A stretch of 64,000 bases of DNA from Robiginitalea marina (GTDB lineage: Bacteria > Bacteroidota > Bacteroidia > Flavobacteriales > Flavobacteriaceae): NCBI RefSeq assembly GCF_024006985.1, contig NZ_JAMXIB010000009.1:1-64000 (forward strand), in the 5' to 3' direction. This document shows, piece after piece, positions 24,345-32,300 of the stretch. Every line of letters begins with the position of its first letter. Position 1 is the stretch's first letter. The notes under the pieces were generated by a model. It was not told the DNA's origin and searched no databases. It worked only from the letters and a program-made list of their open reading frames with translations. Position numbers and translations under genes: made by a program.

Positions 24345-25160
24345 TTACTGCTGCAGGGCCTCCAGGGCTTTCTGCACTGACCCATAGCGGCGAAGGGCTG
24401 CCCCGGCCTCCGCATAGGACAGGCCCAGGTGTTCCATGAGGTAGCGGGTGCCGCGGTCGATGAGTTTGTCGTTGCTCAACTGCATATGGACCATCTTGTT
24501 GCCCTGTACCCGGCCGATACGAATCATCAGGGCAGTGGAAATCATATTGAGCACCAGCTTCTGTGCCGTACCGCTTTTCATTCGGGTGCTTCCGGTCACA
24601 AATTCCGGGCCCACCGGAACTTCTATAGGAATTTCAGCCGCAACAGCCAGCGGAGACCCCGGGTTGTTCGTAAGCCCGGCCGTCAGGATGCCCGCCTCCC
24701 TGGCCTTTCGGATCCCCCCCAGTACATACGGGGTGGTTCCCGAGGCTGCAATCCCCACCAGGGTATCCAGCGGCCCAATCCCGTGTCCCTGCAGGGTTAC
24801 CCAGGCCTGCGCCGGATCGTCTTCGGCGTGTTCGACAGCCTTGCGGATGGCCTGGTCTCCCCCGGCAATCAGGCCAATCACCCGGTCATGGGGCATCCCA
24901 TACGTTGGGGGGATCTCAGAGGCATCCAGGATGCCCAGGCGGCCACTGGTACCGGCCCCGATATAAAACAACCGCCCCCCGCTCAAAAACCGGGGCTCCA
25001 TGGATTCAACCAGGCGGGTGATCGCCGGGATGGCGGCCCCAACGGCAGCAGCCACTTTCCGGTCTTCCTGGTTTATGGCCTGCAGGATGGAGGAAACCCC
25101 CATTTGTTCCAGGTGGTCGTACAGGGAGGGATGTTCCGTAATTTTTTCGAAATCAGGCAT
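24345..25160 (-). CDS. murQ: N-acetylmuramic acid 6-phosphate etherase
   Basis: This 271-residue SIS-domain enzyme cleaves the D-lactyl ether of MurNAc-6-phosphate to give GlcNAc-6-phosphate. Diagnostic segments are FYIGAGTSGRLGILDASEIP with the catalytic Glu, GIAASGTTPYVLGG, and ITGSTRMKSGTAQKL-like (VTGSTRMKSGTAQKL). It is slightly shorter than the ~300-residue E. coli enzyme, with a compact C-terminus. It lies 4 bases after the DeoR-type regulator gene on the same strand, so the two form an operon divergent from the NagB/AmpG/NagZ/AnmK genes of the same pathway. Confidence 0.96.
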   Translation of the reverse strand: MPDFEKITEHPSLYDHLEQMGVSSILQAINQEDRKVAAAVGAAIPAITRLVESMEPRFLSGGRLFYIGAGTSGRLGILDASEIPPTYGMPHDRVIGLIAGGDQAIRKAVEHAEDDPAQAWVTLQGHGIGPLDTLVGIAASGTTPYVLGGIRKAREAGILTAGLTNNPGSPLAVAAEIPIEVPVGPEFVTGSTRMKSGTAQKLVLNMISTALMIRIGRVQGNKMVHMQLSNDKLIDRGTRYLMEHLGLSYAEAGAALRRYGSVQKALEALQQ

Positions 25161-25164
25161 AGGA

Positions 25165-25914
25165 TCAGAGGATATGGAGTTGATGTTCCCGGAAGGAATT
25201 CAGCCGGTTATGCCCGGGGGGCAATTCGGTGACCATCGTATTGATGGCGTTGATGTCGCAGGTCCTGTAGCGGTGCTGGGAGTTCAGTTTTTCCGAAATA
25301 CAGAGCAGCACCACCTTTCGGGACGCTTCCACAATGGCTTTTTTGACCTGTACCACCTCCCAGTCGAATTCCGTCAGGCCGTGCAGGGCATCTACATAGC
25401 CCGTGCCGATAAACCCAAAATCGACCCGGATGCCGGAAAGGGAACGGATGGCCTGGGAACCCGAGGTGATCTGGGCCTCCCGGGAAACCTCCCCGCCCAG
25501 CAGGATCACTTTTACCCTCGGCTTGTTCAGCAGCTGCAGGGCCACGGGCAGACTGACCGTGAAGCAGGTCAGCTCCAGGCGTTCGGGCAAAAGCCGGGCA
25601 AATTCCAGACAGGTGGTGCCCCCATCGATGAAAATCACCCCCCCATCGCGGAGCAGGCCCTGGGCTTTACGCGCAATCTCAATCTTCTCTTCGAGGGCAT
25701 AGGTATTGGTATTGGCTGCGGCAGGGGAAACAAAACCCAGGGAGATGGCCCCGCCGTGGACCTTCCGCAGTTTCTGCTGGCTATCGAGTTCCTTGACATC
25801 CCGCCGCACCGTATCGATGGAGACTACCAGTTGTTCCGCAAGGTCGGTCAGCAAAACCCGGTTGTGGAGGGCTACCTCGTTCAGGATCATCCGCTGTCGT
25901 TCCTCCTTGAGCAT
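25165..25914 (-). CDS. DeoR-family transcriptional regulator
   Basis: This 249-residue regulator starts at 25914 with MLKEERQRMILNEVAL. It has a DeoR helix-turn-helix (TDLAEQLVVSIDTVRRDVKEL) and the typical KVHGGAI link. The C-terminal sugar-phosphate-sensing domain has VIFIDGGTTCLEFARLL and IGTGYVDALHGLTEFD. An open frame extends upstream to 26031 but crosses the promoter region, so I exclude it. It is first in an operon with murQ and divergent from nagB, so it very likely controls amino-sugar recycling in response to a phosphosugar such as GlcNAc-6-P or GlcN-6-P. A 10-bp tandem repeat at 26014-26033 is a candidate operator. Confidence 0.92.
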   Translation of the reverse strand: MLKEERQRMILNEVALHNRVLLTDLAEQLVVSIDTVRRDVKELDSQQKLRKVHGGAISLGFVSPAAANTNTYALEEKIEIARKAQGLLRDGGVIFIDGGTTCLEFARLLPERLELTCFTVSLPVALQLLNKPRVKVILLGGEVSREAQITSGSQAIRSLSGIRVDFGFIGTGYVDALHGLTEFDWEVVQVKKAIVEASRKVVLLCISEKLNSQHRYRTCDINAINTMVTELPPGHNRLNSFREHQLHIL

Positions 25915-25929
25915 ATTCTCGGCTTTCCG

Positions 25930-25937
25930 CAAAGATA
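25930..25937 (-). promoter_or_regulatory. -7 box for deoR-type gene/murQ
   Basis: The minus strand reads TATCTTTG, an exact TAnnTTTG match, 15 bases before the start codon at 25914. That gives a short leader of about ten bases. Confidence 0.5.
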
Positions 25938-26013
25938 GGAAAAACTGGTTTGTGCCGTTTATTGTCGTTTTATTTCTTTTAAATCTTTTTATACGGCATT
26001 TTATTGCAACTTT

Positions 26014-26033
26014 AACAGCATAAAACAGCATAA
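26014..26033. repeat. Tandem 10-bp repeat, candidate operator
   Basis: AACAGCATAA occurs twice head to tail without a gap, one helical turn apart. It lies 15 bases upstream of the nagB -7 box, in the divergent regulator/nagB intergenic region. Tandem direct repeats are common in DeoR-family operators. Confidence 0.55.
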
Positions 26034-26048
26034 ATTTATATTATTCCC

Positions 26049-26056
26049 TATTTTTG
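26049..26056 (+). promoter_or_regulatory. -7 box for the nagB operon
   Basis: TATTTTTG matches TAnnTTTG exactly and lies 29 bases before the nagB ATG, just downstream of the tandem AACAGCATAA repeats. Confidence 0.55.
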
Positions 26057-26085
26057 CCTGCAAGAACCCTTAAATCGCTGAGCCC

Positions 26086-28044
26086 ATGCCCGAGATTGCC
26101 TTTGCCCTATCGACCCAACCCATCCCCATCGAAGAAGAAGCCCTCAAGTTCGAGAAGATCCCCACGCGTATTTATGAGGATTCCGACGCGGCTTCCCTCT
26201 ACGTGGCCAACGAGATTGCCCAATTGATCCGGCAGCGGCAAAAGCAGGGGAAAAAAGCGGTTATCGGCCTGGCTACGGGTTCCACCCCGACCAAAATGTA
26301 TGAATACCTGGTGCGCTTCCACCGCGAAGAAGACCTCAGCTTTAAAAACGTGGTCACTTTTAACCTGGATGAGTACTACCCCATGCAACCCGACTCGATC
26401 CACAGTTACGTCCGGTTCATGAATGAACACCTTTTCGACCATATCGACATCCCGAAAAAGAATATCCACATCCCTGACGGGACCCTAGAAAAAGAAGATG
26501 TCCGGGATTTCTGCAAGGCCTATGAGGCCAGGATCCGGGAGGTCGGGGGCCTGGACATACAGATCCTGGGTATTGGCCGCACCGGGCACATCGGTTTCAA
26601 CGAGCCAGGGTCTTCCCTGGGCAGTACCACCCGCATGGTACGCCTCGACCGGGTCACGCGCCTCGATGCGGCGAGTGATTTCTTCGGCCTTGAAAACGTC
26701 CCCACCAAAGCCATCACCATGGGGGTGGGGACCATCCTCTCGGCCCGCAGGGTCATTATGATGGCCTGGGGCGAAGGCAAGTCGAGCATCATTAAGCAGG
26801 CCGTGGAAGGCAAAATCCGGGAGTCGGTACCGGCCACCTTCCTGCAACAACACCCGAACTGCCAGGTAATCGCCGACCGGGCAGCCGCTTCCTCCCTTAC
26901 CCGGGTGGCCACCCCCTGGCTGGTGAGCGAATGCCACTGGGACGATGCGCTGATCAAAAAAGCGGCTATCTGGCTTTCCCAGAAGCTCGACACGGCCATC
27001 CTGAAGCTAACCAACGAACACTACAACGAATACGGCATGGGCAACCTGGTAGCCGAGATCGGGTCGGCAGAGCACCTTAACCTCAAGGTCTTCAACGACC
27101 TGCAGCGGACCATAACGGGCTGGCCCGGGGGCAAACCCAATGCCGACGACAGCAGCCGCCCGGAACGGCGGGAACCCTATCCGAAACGGGTTTTGATCTT
27201 CAGCCCGCACCCCGATGACGACGTGATTTCCATGGGCGGCACCCTGCTGCGCTTGGTCGACCAGGGCCACCAGGTGCACGTCGCCTATCAGACCTCCGGC
27301 AATATCGCCGTCTTTGACGATGAGGTAATCCGCTTCCTGGACTTCGCCACTGAGGTGCAGAAAGAAAACAAACTATTGCAGGCGCAATTCCAGGAGGTAC
27401 GGGAATTCCTGAGCCGAAAGAAGCCCGGGGATGTAGACAGCCCGGAGATCCAGGATTTCAAGGCCCTGATCCGCAAAGGGGAGGCCCTGGCGGCCTGCCG
27501 GTATTGCGGGGTCCCGGAGTCAAATGCCCATTTCATGAACCTGCCCTTCTACCAAACGGGGACGGTAAAGAAAAAACCGTATTCCGAAGCCGACCTGGAA
27601 CGCACCTGCGATTTGCTCAGGGAGCTTCGCCCCCACCAGATTTTTGCAGCCGGGGACCTCTCGGATCCCCATGGAACCCACCGGGTGTGCCTGCAGATCA
27701 TCTTCCAGTCGCTCGAACGGCTTAAGGCCGAAGGGGCCGACTGGCTTAAGGACTGCTATGTGTGGCTTTATCGGGGCGCCTGGCAGGAATGGGATATCGC
27801 CGACATGGAGATGGCCGTACCCATCGGCCCAAAAGACCTCGAGCGCAAGCGCAACGCCATCTTCAAGCACCAGTCGCAAAAGGACAGCGCCATGTTCCCC
27901 GGCCACGACGACCGGGAATTCTGGCAGCGGGCCGAGCAGCGCAACAAGGAGACGGCAGAACGGTACAACGCCCTGGGCATGGCCGAATACGAAGCCATTG
28001 AAGGCTTTGTCCGGTACCATTTCCTCCCGGGTATCCCCGCATAG
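26086..28044 (+). CDS. nagB: Glucosamine-6-phosphate deaminase fused to a PIG-L/LmbE-type deacetylase domain
   Basis: This 652-residue fusion has a NagB domain over about residues 25-290: VIGLATGSTP, FNLDEYY, and LGIGRTGHIGFNEPGS with the catalytic His. It converts GlcN-6-P to fructose-6-P and ammonia. From about residue 365 comes a LmbE/PIG-L domain with metal motif SPHPDDDVISMGG and the later DPHGTHR pair, as in N-acetylglucosaminyl deacetylases. All key residues of both domains look intact. NagB proteins of about this length are known in Bacteroidetes. No nagA is present in the locus, so the C-terminal half could deacetylate GlcNAc-6-P to feed the N-terminal half (inference). It is first gene of a recycling operon. 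Confidence 0.92.
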   Translation: MPEIAFALSTQPIPIEEEALKFEKIPTRIYEDSDAASLYVANEIAQLIRQRQKQGKKAVIGLATGSTPTKMYEYLVRFHREEDLSFKNVVTFNLDEYYPMQPDSIHSYVRFMNEHLFDHIDIPKKNIHIPDGTLEKEDVRDFCKAYEARIREVGGLDIQILGIGRTGHIGFNEPGSSLGSTTRMVRLDRVTRLDAASDFFGLENVPTKAITMGVGTILSARRVIMMAWGEGKSSIIKQAVEGKIRESVPATFLQQHPNCQVIADRAAASSLTRVATPWLVSECHWDDALIKKAAIWLSQKLDTAILKLTNEHYNEYGMGNLVAEIGSAEHLNLKVFNDLQRTITGWPGGKPNADDSSRPERREPYPKRVLIFSPHPDDDVISMGGTLLRLVDQGHQVHVAYQTSGNIAVFDDEVIRFLDFATEVQKENKLLQAQFQEVREFLSRKKPGDVDSPEIQDFKALIRKGEALAACRYCGVPESNAHFMNLPFYQTGTVKKKPYSEADLERTCDLLRELRPHQIFAAGDLSDPHGTHRVCLQIIFQSLERLKAEGADWLKDCYVWLYRGAWQEWDIADMEMAVPIGPKDLERKRNAIFKHQSQKDSAMFPGHDDREFWQRAEQRNKETAERYNALGMAEYEAIEGFVRYHFLPGIPA

Positions 28045-28111
28045 GGATCCCCCGGGGTAACAATGGCATGGGAGGCATAAATCGCCCCCATTTTCATACA
28101 TTTAGGGCAAA

Positions 28112-29386
28112 ATGCCGTCAATGACCCCGAAAGACCGCAATGCCTGGTGGTGGGTACCCAGCCTGTATTTCACCCAGGGCCTGCCCTATGTGGTGGTGGT
28201 CTCCGTATCGGTCATCATGTATAAAAACCTGGGGGTATCCAATGCCGACATTGGCCTGTATACCAGCTGGCTTTACCTGCCCTGGGTCCTGAAACCCCTC
28301 TGGAGCCCCTGGGTGGACCTCAAGTGGACCAAACGGCGATGGTTCCTCTGGATGCAACTCCTCATTGCCCTTTCCCTGCTCGGGGTCGGGCTCACCCTAC
28401 CCACCAAAGGCTTTTTTACGACTACCCTGGCCTGTTTCTGGATGGCTGCCTTTGCCTCTTCCACCAACGACATCGCCTCGGACGGGTACTATATGATTGC
28501 CCTTAGCGAGCGGAAGCAATCTTTTTTCGTGGGGCTCAGGAGCACGTTCTACCGCCTGTCGATGATCACCGGACAGGGCCTGATTGTCATCCTGGCGGGC
28601 ATGCTGGAACAGCGGTACGGCGACCCGGCCAGGGCCTGGTCCCTTACCATGGTCTTCACCGCCCTGCTGATGGTGCTGCTTACGGCCGGCAATTTCTTTG
28701 CGACTCCTTCCTATGAGGCCGCTGAACGGGACCCCGGACAGGGCTTTTTTGACATTTTCAGGCGCTTTTTTCAAAAGCCGGGCATTGGCTGGGCGCTGGC
28801 TTTCATCCTCTCCTACCGCCTGGGGGAATCGCAGTTGGTGAAAATGGCAGCCCCGTTCCTGCTCGATGCCCGTTCAGAAGGCGGCCTGGCCTATTCTACG
28901 GAAATGGTGGGGACTATTTACGGTACCCTGGGGGTTATTTTCCTTTCAGCCGGGGGGATCCTTGGGGGCATCCTGATCTCCCGGGACGGCCTGGGCCGAT
29001 GGATGTGGCCCATGATCCTTGCCCTGAACCTGCCCAATGCCCTCTACGCCCTGTTGGCCTGGTCCCAGGCCAGCAGCCTTTGGGCCGTAACCGCGACGGT
29101 GATGGTGGAGCAATTCGGGTATGGCTTTGGGTTCGCCGCCTTCCTGGTTTACCTCATTTACCTGGCCGACGGGCCCTATAAAACCGCGCATTATGCCCTG
29201 GCCACGGGGTTTATGGCCCTGGGGATGATGCTGCCGGGTATGGCCAGCGGGTTTATCCAGCAATGGCTGGGATACCCGGGGTTTTTCCTCTGGGTACTGG
29301 TGGCCGCCCTCCCGGTGTTGTTTTTCCTGAAGCAGATAAAGTACCCGGCCGACTTTGGCCGCAAAGAACGCCCCGGAAATGCCTGA
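28112..29386 (+). CDS. AmpG-like MFS permease
   Basis: This 424-residue protein has about twelve hydrophobic segments. The N-terminal YFTQGLPYVVVVSVSVIMYK and the FASSTNDIASDGYYMIAL segment correspond to AmpG-family motifs (FASATQDIAxDAY). AmpG imports anhydro-muropeptides or GlcNAc-anhMurNAc into the cytoplasm. Position between the NagB fusion and a NagZ-like GH3 gene supports that role. It is shorter than E. coli AmpG (491 residues), lacking its two extra C-terminal segments. The stop overlaps the GH3 start by 8 bases. Confidence 0.88.
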   Translation: MPSMTPKDRNAWWWVPSLYFTQGLPYVVVVSVSVIMYKNLGVSNADIGLYTSWLYLPWVLKPLWSPWVDLKWTKRRWFLWMQLLIALSLLGVGLTLPTKGFFTTTLACFWMAAFASSTNDIASDGYYMIALSERKQSFFVGLRSTFYRLSMITGQGLIVILAGMLEQRYGDPARAWSLTMVFTALLMVLLTAGNFFATPSYEAAERDPGQGFFDIFRRFFQKPGIGWALAFILSYRLGESQLVKMAAPFLLDARSEGGLAYSTEMVGTIYGTLGVIFLSAGGILGGILISRDGLGRWMWPMILALNLPNALYALLAWSQASSLWAVTATVMVEQFGYGFGFAAFLVYLIYLADGPYKTAHYALATGFMALGMMLPGMASGFIQQWLGYPGFFLWVLVAALPVLFFLKQIKYPADFGRKERPGNA

Positions 29387-30974
29387 ATTGCCAACCTATA
29401 CCACGGCATCATCGACCCTGCCCCGGGCCACCCGGGTTGGCCAGCTTTTTATGCCTGCGGCATACATCCACGATTCGGAAGAAGAAATCGAGTCCCTGGA
29501 ATCCCTGGTGAGGAACCGGCAGGTGGGCGGCCTATGCTTTTTCCACAGCAGGGCCAGCGTGGCCACCAATTTCGGGAAGCCTCGAGGCACGGTGTCGCAG
29601 GCTGACAGCCTCAGCCGGCTGAAGGACCTCATCACCCGCTACCAGGAAGCAGCGGAGATCCCACTATTGATCGCTGTTGACGCAGAATGGGGCCTGGGAA
29701 TGCGGGTAGAGGATGCCCCTTCCTATCCGTATGCCCTGTCGCTGGGGGCCCTGCCCGGGCCATTCCCGGAACTGCTCTACCAACTGGGCCTTCGGATGGC
29801 ACAGGACTGCCGCGAAGCGGGGGTCCACTGGAACCTGGCGCCGGTAGTGGATATCAATACCAACCCGGCCAACCCGGTAATCGGGTACCGGGCCTTTGGC
29901 TGCGATGCCCGTGCGGTCATCACCCGGGCCCTGCCCCTGCTCGAGGGCTTCCGGGACGGGGGGGTGCTGAGCTGCCTGAAACATTTCCCGGGCCACGGCG
30001 ATACAGCCGTGGATTCCCACCTCGACCTCCCCGTGCTGGAGAAAGGGATTGCATCCCTCTGGCAGGAAGAGCTCCTGCCCTTCCGGGAAGCGATCCGGGC
30101 AGGGGCCCCGGCGGTGATGACCGGGCACCTTTCCCTGCCTCACCTTGATCCGTCAGGGCTTCCCGCCAGCCTTTCCGCGCCCATCATCGGGCTTTTGCGA
30201 AATGACCTGGGCTTTGACGGGGTCATCATTACCGACGCGATGAACATGAAGGCCCTGGGCCGGGTGGAACAGAATCCGGTGAACCTTAACCTGATGGCTT
30301 TCGAGGCGGGAAACGACCTGCTTTGTTTCGCCAGCCAGGTCCCGGAAAGCATTGAGCGGATCCTGGAACGAGCGGACCCGGAGCAGATAGAAGCCTCTTT
30401 CAAAAGGATATGGGCGCTGAAGGAACGCCTCTTCCTGGAGGCGAGGCCGCCCGAAACCCCTTCATGGACCCCACGGTCGCTCAACCTGGAATTTGGCCTG
30501 AATTGCCTTTGCGAAATAGGCCTCAACCCCGGGGTCCTTAAACGTTTCCGAACAGAAGGGTTTTCCCTGCTCTATGTGGGCGAGCGCCCCACCCCCTTCA
30601 TCGAGGGCCTGAAACGCGCCATGGACTTTGAGCAGCAGCCCTGGGGGGCCGGGAACGAGCCGGAGGGGGATCCTGCGCTCCCGGCCGGTTCCAATATCCT
30701 GCTCACCATACAACCCCCGAGCATGAAACCCTCTGGAAATTTCGGGCTTTCCCCCAACCTTGGGGCGGCCATCGACGCCCTTGCCCAAAAGAAAAACGTA
30801 TTTTTATACCTGTTCGGGAACCCCTATCTGTTGCGCGATTTGCCCCTGGACCGACTGCGCGGGGCCATTTGCACCCATCAGCCGCTGAAGGAATTCATGG
30901 AAATCGCGGCATCGCATTTCCTGGGCCAGACCAGTGTTCAGGGCAGGCTCCCGATTTCGTTAGAACCTCGCTGA
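29379..30974 (+). CDS. nagZ: GH3 beta-N-acetylglucosaminidase, NagZ-like
   Basis: This 531-residue glycoside hydrolase family 3 enzyme has the NagZ loop KHFPGHGDTAVDSHLDLP (201-218), with the Asp-His catalytic dyad (D212, H214), and nucleophile Asp286 in IITDAMNMKAL. It lacks a signal peptide, so it acts in the cytoplasm and should split GlcNAc-anhMurNAc made available by the AmpG-like permease. About 180 C-terminal residues form an extra domain beyond the ~340-residue E. coli NagZ, as in the two-domain Firmicute/Bacteroidetes type. I prefer ATG 29379, overlapping the permease stop, over an upstream TTG at 29355. Confidence 0.9.
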   Translation: MPELPTYTTASSTLPRATRVGQLFMPAAYIHDSEEEIESLESLVRNRQVGGLCFFHSRASVATNFGKPRGTVSQADSLSRLKDLITRYQEAAEIPLLIAVDAEWGLGMRVEDAPSYPYALSLGALPGPFPELLYQLGLRMAQDCREAGVHWNLAPVVDINTNPANPVIGYRAFGCDARAVITRALPLLEGFRDGGVLSCLKHFPGHGDTAVDSHLDLPVLEKGIASLWQEELLPFREAIRAGAPAVMTGHLSLPHLDPSGLPASLSAPIIGLLRNDLGFDGVIITDAMNMKALGRVEQNPVNLNLMAFEAGNDLLCFASQVPESIERILERADPEQIEASFKRIWALKERLFLEARPPETPSWTPRSLNLEFGLNCLCEIGLNPGVLKRFRTEGFSLLYVGERPTPFIEGLKRAMDFEQQPWGAGNEPEGDPALPAGSNILLTIQPPSMKPSGNFGLSPNLGAAIDALAQKKNVFLYLFGNPYLLRDLPLDRLRGAICTHQPLKEFMEIAASHFLGQTSVQGRLPISLEPR

Positions 30975-30975
30975 A

Positions 30976-32049
30976 ATGAAAAAAATGCATTTGCTGGGGC
31001 TGATGTCCGGGACCTCCCTGGACGGCCTCGACATGGCCCTGTGCACCTTCGAAAACCAGGGAGGTCAATGGACCTATGAGGTGCTGCAGACCGGTTTCAG
31101 GGAATACAGTGACCAAACCCGAAAACAACTGCAGGAGGCCATTCGCTACCCTGTGTCAGAATTGCTGTCCCTCCACCGGGAGTACGGGGCCTGGCTAGGG
31201 AAGGAGTCTGCGGAGTTCTTACGCGGGGCCCCGGTGAAACCGGATGCCATAGCCACCCACGGGCACACCATACACCACCGGCCCGACCTGGGTTTTACCT
31301 TCCAGCTGGGGTGCCCGCAGCAGGTTGCCCTGGGCAGCGGCCTGACGGCCATAGGGGATTTCCGGTCCCTGGACGTGGCGTTGGGCGGGCAGGGGGCCCC
31401 CCTGGTGCCTGTTGGGGACCGGTTGTTGTTCGACCAGTATCGCTTTTGCCTGAACCTCGGGGGCATCGCCAACGTCTCTTTTGAAGCGGCAGGCGAACGG
31501 CGGGCCTTTGATATTGGAATCGCCAATATGTTGCTCAACCACCTTTGTGCACCCCTGGGACTGGATTTTGACCGGAACGGCGCCCTGGCCCGAAGTGGAA
31601 AACCCAACCTGCCCCTGCTGCGCGCCCTGGACAGTTTGCCCTACTACCGGAAACCCTACCCCAAATCCACCGGGTATGAATGGTTCCGGGAGGCTATCCT
31701 ACCGTTGCTCGACCGCTACCCTGACACGCCGGAAAACCAGCTCCATACGGCTGTCCACCACATCGCCCGAAAAATCGGGGAGCAACTCAAAGGCCTGGGG
31801 GGTGGATCCCGGGGCGGGGTACTGGTTACCGGCGGGGGGGCCTTCAACACCTACCTCCTTGAAGTCTTGCAGGGGCAACTGGGGGAAGGCCTGGCCCTTG
31901 TGGTTCCCGAAACCACCCTGGTTGCCTTCAAAGAAGCCCTGGTTTTTGCTTTCCTGGGGGCGCTGCGGCTGGCTGGCCAGAACAACGTCCTGGCTTCGGT
32001 CACGGGGGCCCGAAGGGATTCCTGTTCGGGGGTGGTCTACCTGCCCTGA
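30976..32049 (+). CDS. anmK: Anhydro-N-acetylmuramic acid kinase
   Basis: This 357-residue sugar kinase (ASKHA fold) opens with GLMSGTSLDGLDMALC, the AnmK signature. It also has ATHGHTIHHRPDLGFTFQLG, the GQGAPLVPVGD loop with the catalytic Asp, CLNLGGIAN, and the ATP-site segment VLVTGGGAFN. It opens the 1,6-anhydro ring while phosphorylating anhMurNAc to MurNAc-6-P, which is the substrate of MurQ encoded divergently nearby. It starts 2 bases after the GH3 stop codon and ends the recycling operon. Confidence 0.96.
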   Translation: MKKMHLLGLMSGTSLDGLDMALCTFENQGGQWTYEVLQTGFREYSDQTRKQLQEAIRYPVSELLSLHREYGAWLGKESAEFLRGAPVKPDAIATHGHTIHHRPDLGFTFQLGCPQQVALGSGLTAIGDFRSLDVALGGQGAPLVPVGDRLLFDQYRFCLNLGGIANVSFEAAGERRAFDIGIANMLLNHLCAPLGLDFDRNGALARSGKPNLPLLRALDSLPYYRKPYPKSTGYEWFREAILPLLDRYPDTPENQLHTAVHHIARKIGEQLKGLGGGSRGGVLVTGGGAFNTYLLEVLQGQLGEGLALVVPETTLVAFKEALVFAFLGALRLAGQNNVLASVTGARRDSCSGVVYLP

Positions 32050-32300
32050 CCCGCCGGAAGTAGCACCCTGGAAAGGTTGCCGACGGCGGGGCTTGCCAAA
32101 TCTTTGAAATTGAAAGGTTTTTTCAGGGGCTGGAACGAACTTTGGTTTTGGGGGCGGGGGGCCCCCTCCCTATTTTGAATGCACGTCACGGACCCGTGGA
32201 AAAGGACTATCCCTGGTCCGCTCAAATTGTCTTCTGACCAGATCTAAAGGCCATAGCGGCCTATGGCCGTGCTCTTGCCGAAACCAGGAGCGGAAATTCC
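32050..32300. other. Intergenic region between convergent anmK and pccB
   Basis: No gene is seen. On the minus strand, 32099-32051 contains GGCAACC and, ten bases later, GGTGCTACTTCC, enclosed by a 7-bp CCCGCCG/CGGCGGG pairing. This resembles the 3' half of an S-box (SAM) riboswitch. A separate hairpin, GGCCATAG-CGGC-CTATGGCC (32249-32268), has no T-tract and may end either transcript. Confidence 0.4.
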
